Source: Chara braunii (lineage: Eukaryota; Streptophyta; Charophyceae; Charales; Characeae). Taken from it: DNA of 38,194 bases. The DNA lies in contig BFEA01000764.1 in assembly GCA_003427395.1 (NCBI GenBank), forward strand, positions 473,375 through 511,568, given 5' to 3'. Positions 37,873 to 38,194 of the stretch are shown piece after piece (positions within the stretch are counted from its first letter, which is position 1; each line of letters begins with the position of its first letter). Made by a program: the position numbers and the translations under genes. The notes under the pieces are model-generated. The model was not told where the DNA came from, ran no database searches, and was given only the letters and a program-made list of their open reading frames with translations.

Positions 37873-38194
37873 GAACTGGAAGCTCGGAAATGAGTTCCGG
37901 ACAGGCAAAAAAATCACATACCTGCAGGTCAGTCACATGCCAAGTGTGAAAACACAGTTACAGATCAAAAGAGGCACAGCACTTTCTTGTAAATGCGGAT
38001 GTCATAACTACATAACTACAGTGGTGGGGCGGGGCGGGGAGCACAGTGGTGTGAAGAGTGCCTGAGTTCAAGAATGGCGGCAAAAAAAGGTACCCCTATT
38101 TTGACTTTGTTTTGTGCACTTAAAACTGCCGCCGCAACAAGACTGTGTTTGTTTTTTTTTTTTGCCTATTCGAAACTCAAACCTTGACTTAAAA

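Overview
This is eukaryotic nuclear DNA made almost entirely of repeats. I found no convincing host protein-coding gene. The evidence is a Ty3/gypsy chromovirus with LTRs, several L1-type LINEs whose second ORF carries a zf-RVT-like C-terminal domain as in plant LINEs, a U6 snRNA retrocopy, many small inverted-repeat elements, microsatellites, and N-filled assembly gaps inside low-complexity DNA. A large, repeat-rich genome of the green-plant lineage (a charophyte alga, bryophyte or other streptophyte) fits best. The species cannot be read from the window.

Layout. 1-3231: (GT)n, a small TA-flanked MITE, LINE 3' tails and a 'TTGCTGCC' minisatellite. 3232-10845: a complete but dead Ty3/gypsy chromovirus with two ~520-bp LTRs, initiator-Met-type PBS, gag with zinc knuckle, protease, RT, RNase H, integrase, chromodomain and polypurine tract. 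It has at least nine in-frame stops, several frameshifts and altered catalytic residues. 10846-13100: satellite-like tandem repeats and a (GA)n tract with a gap. 13100-24400: a nest of minus-strand LINEs. An old LINE ('LINE C') is interrupted by a LINE D copy (13662-16199, 14-bp target duplication), a long LINE A copy (16657-22412, 8-bp target duplication) and a short LINE tail (about 23105-23225). 24400-31450: SINE-like and MITE elements, tandem repeats, a U6 retrocopy with an 11-bp target duplication, 5'-truncated LINE ends and a second locus of the satellite. 31450-35300: a ~535-bp tandem dimer ending in (ATC)n, then a degraded plus-strand LINE ('LINE B', close to LINE A) with duplicated 3' ends. 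35500-38194: two Harbinger-like MITEs, a ~730-bp tandem duplication carrying a poly(A)-only insertion, and a 150-bp tandem repeat.

How the parts relate. The LINEs fall into two groups by 3' end. LINE A, LINE B and short copies share a tail with hairpin GCTGGA...TCCAGC, often followed by a second stem-loop whose structure is kept while its sequence changes, then poly(A). LINE D and four further short copies share another tail with a CAGAACC...GGTTCTG-type hairpin just before poly(A). LINE machinery of this kind can also explain the U6 retrocopy and the poly(A)-only insertion. The MITEs have no transposase here and would depend on elements elsewhere. All coordinates and homologies were read by eye; boundaries of degraded repeats are approximate.
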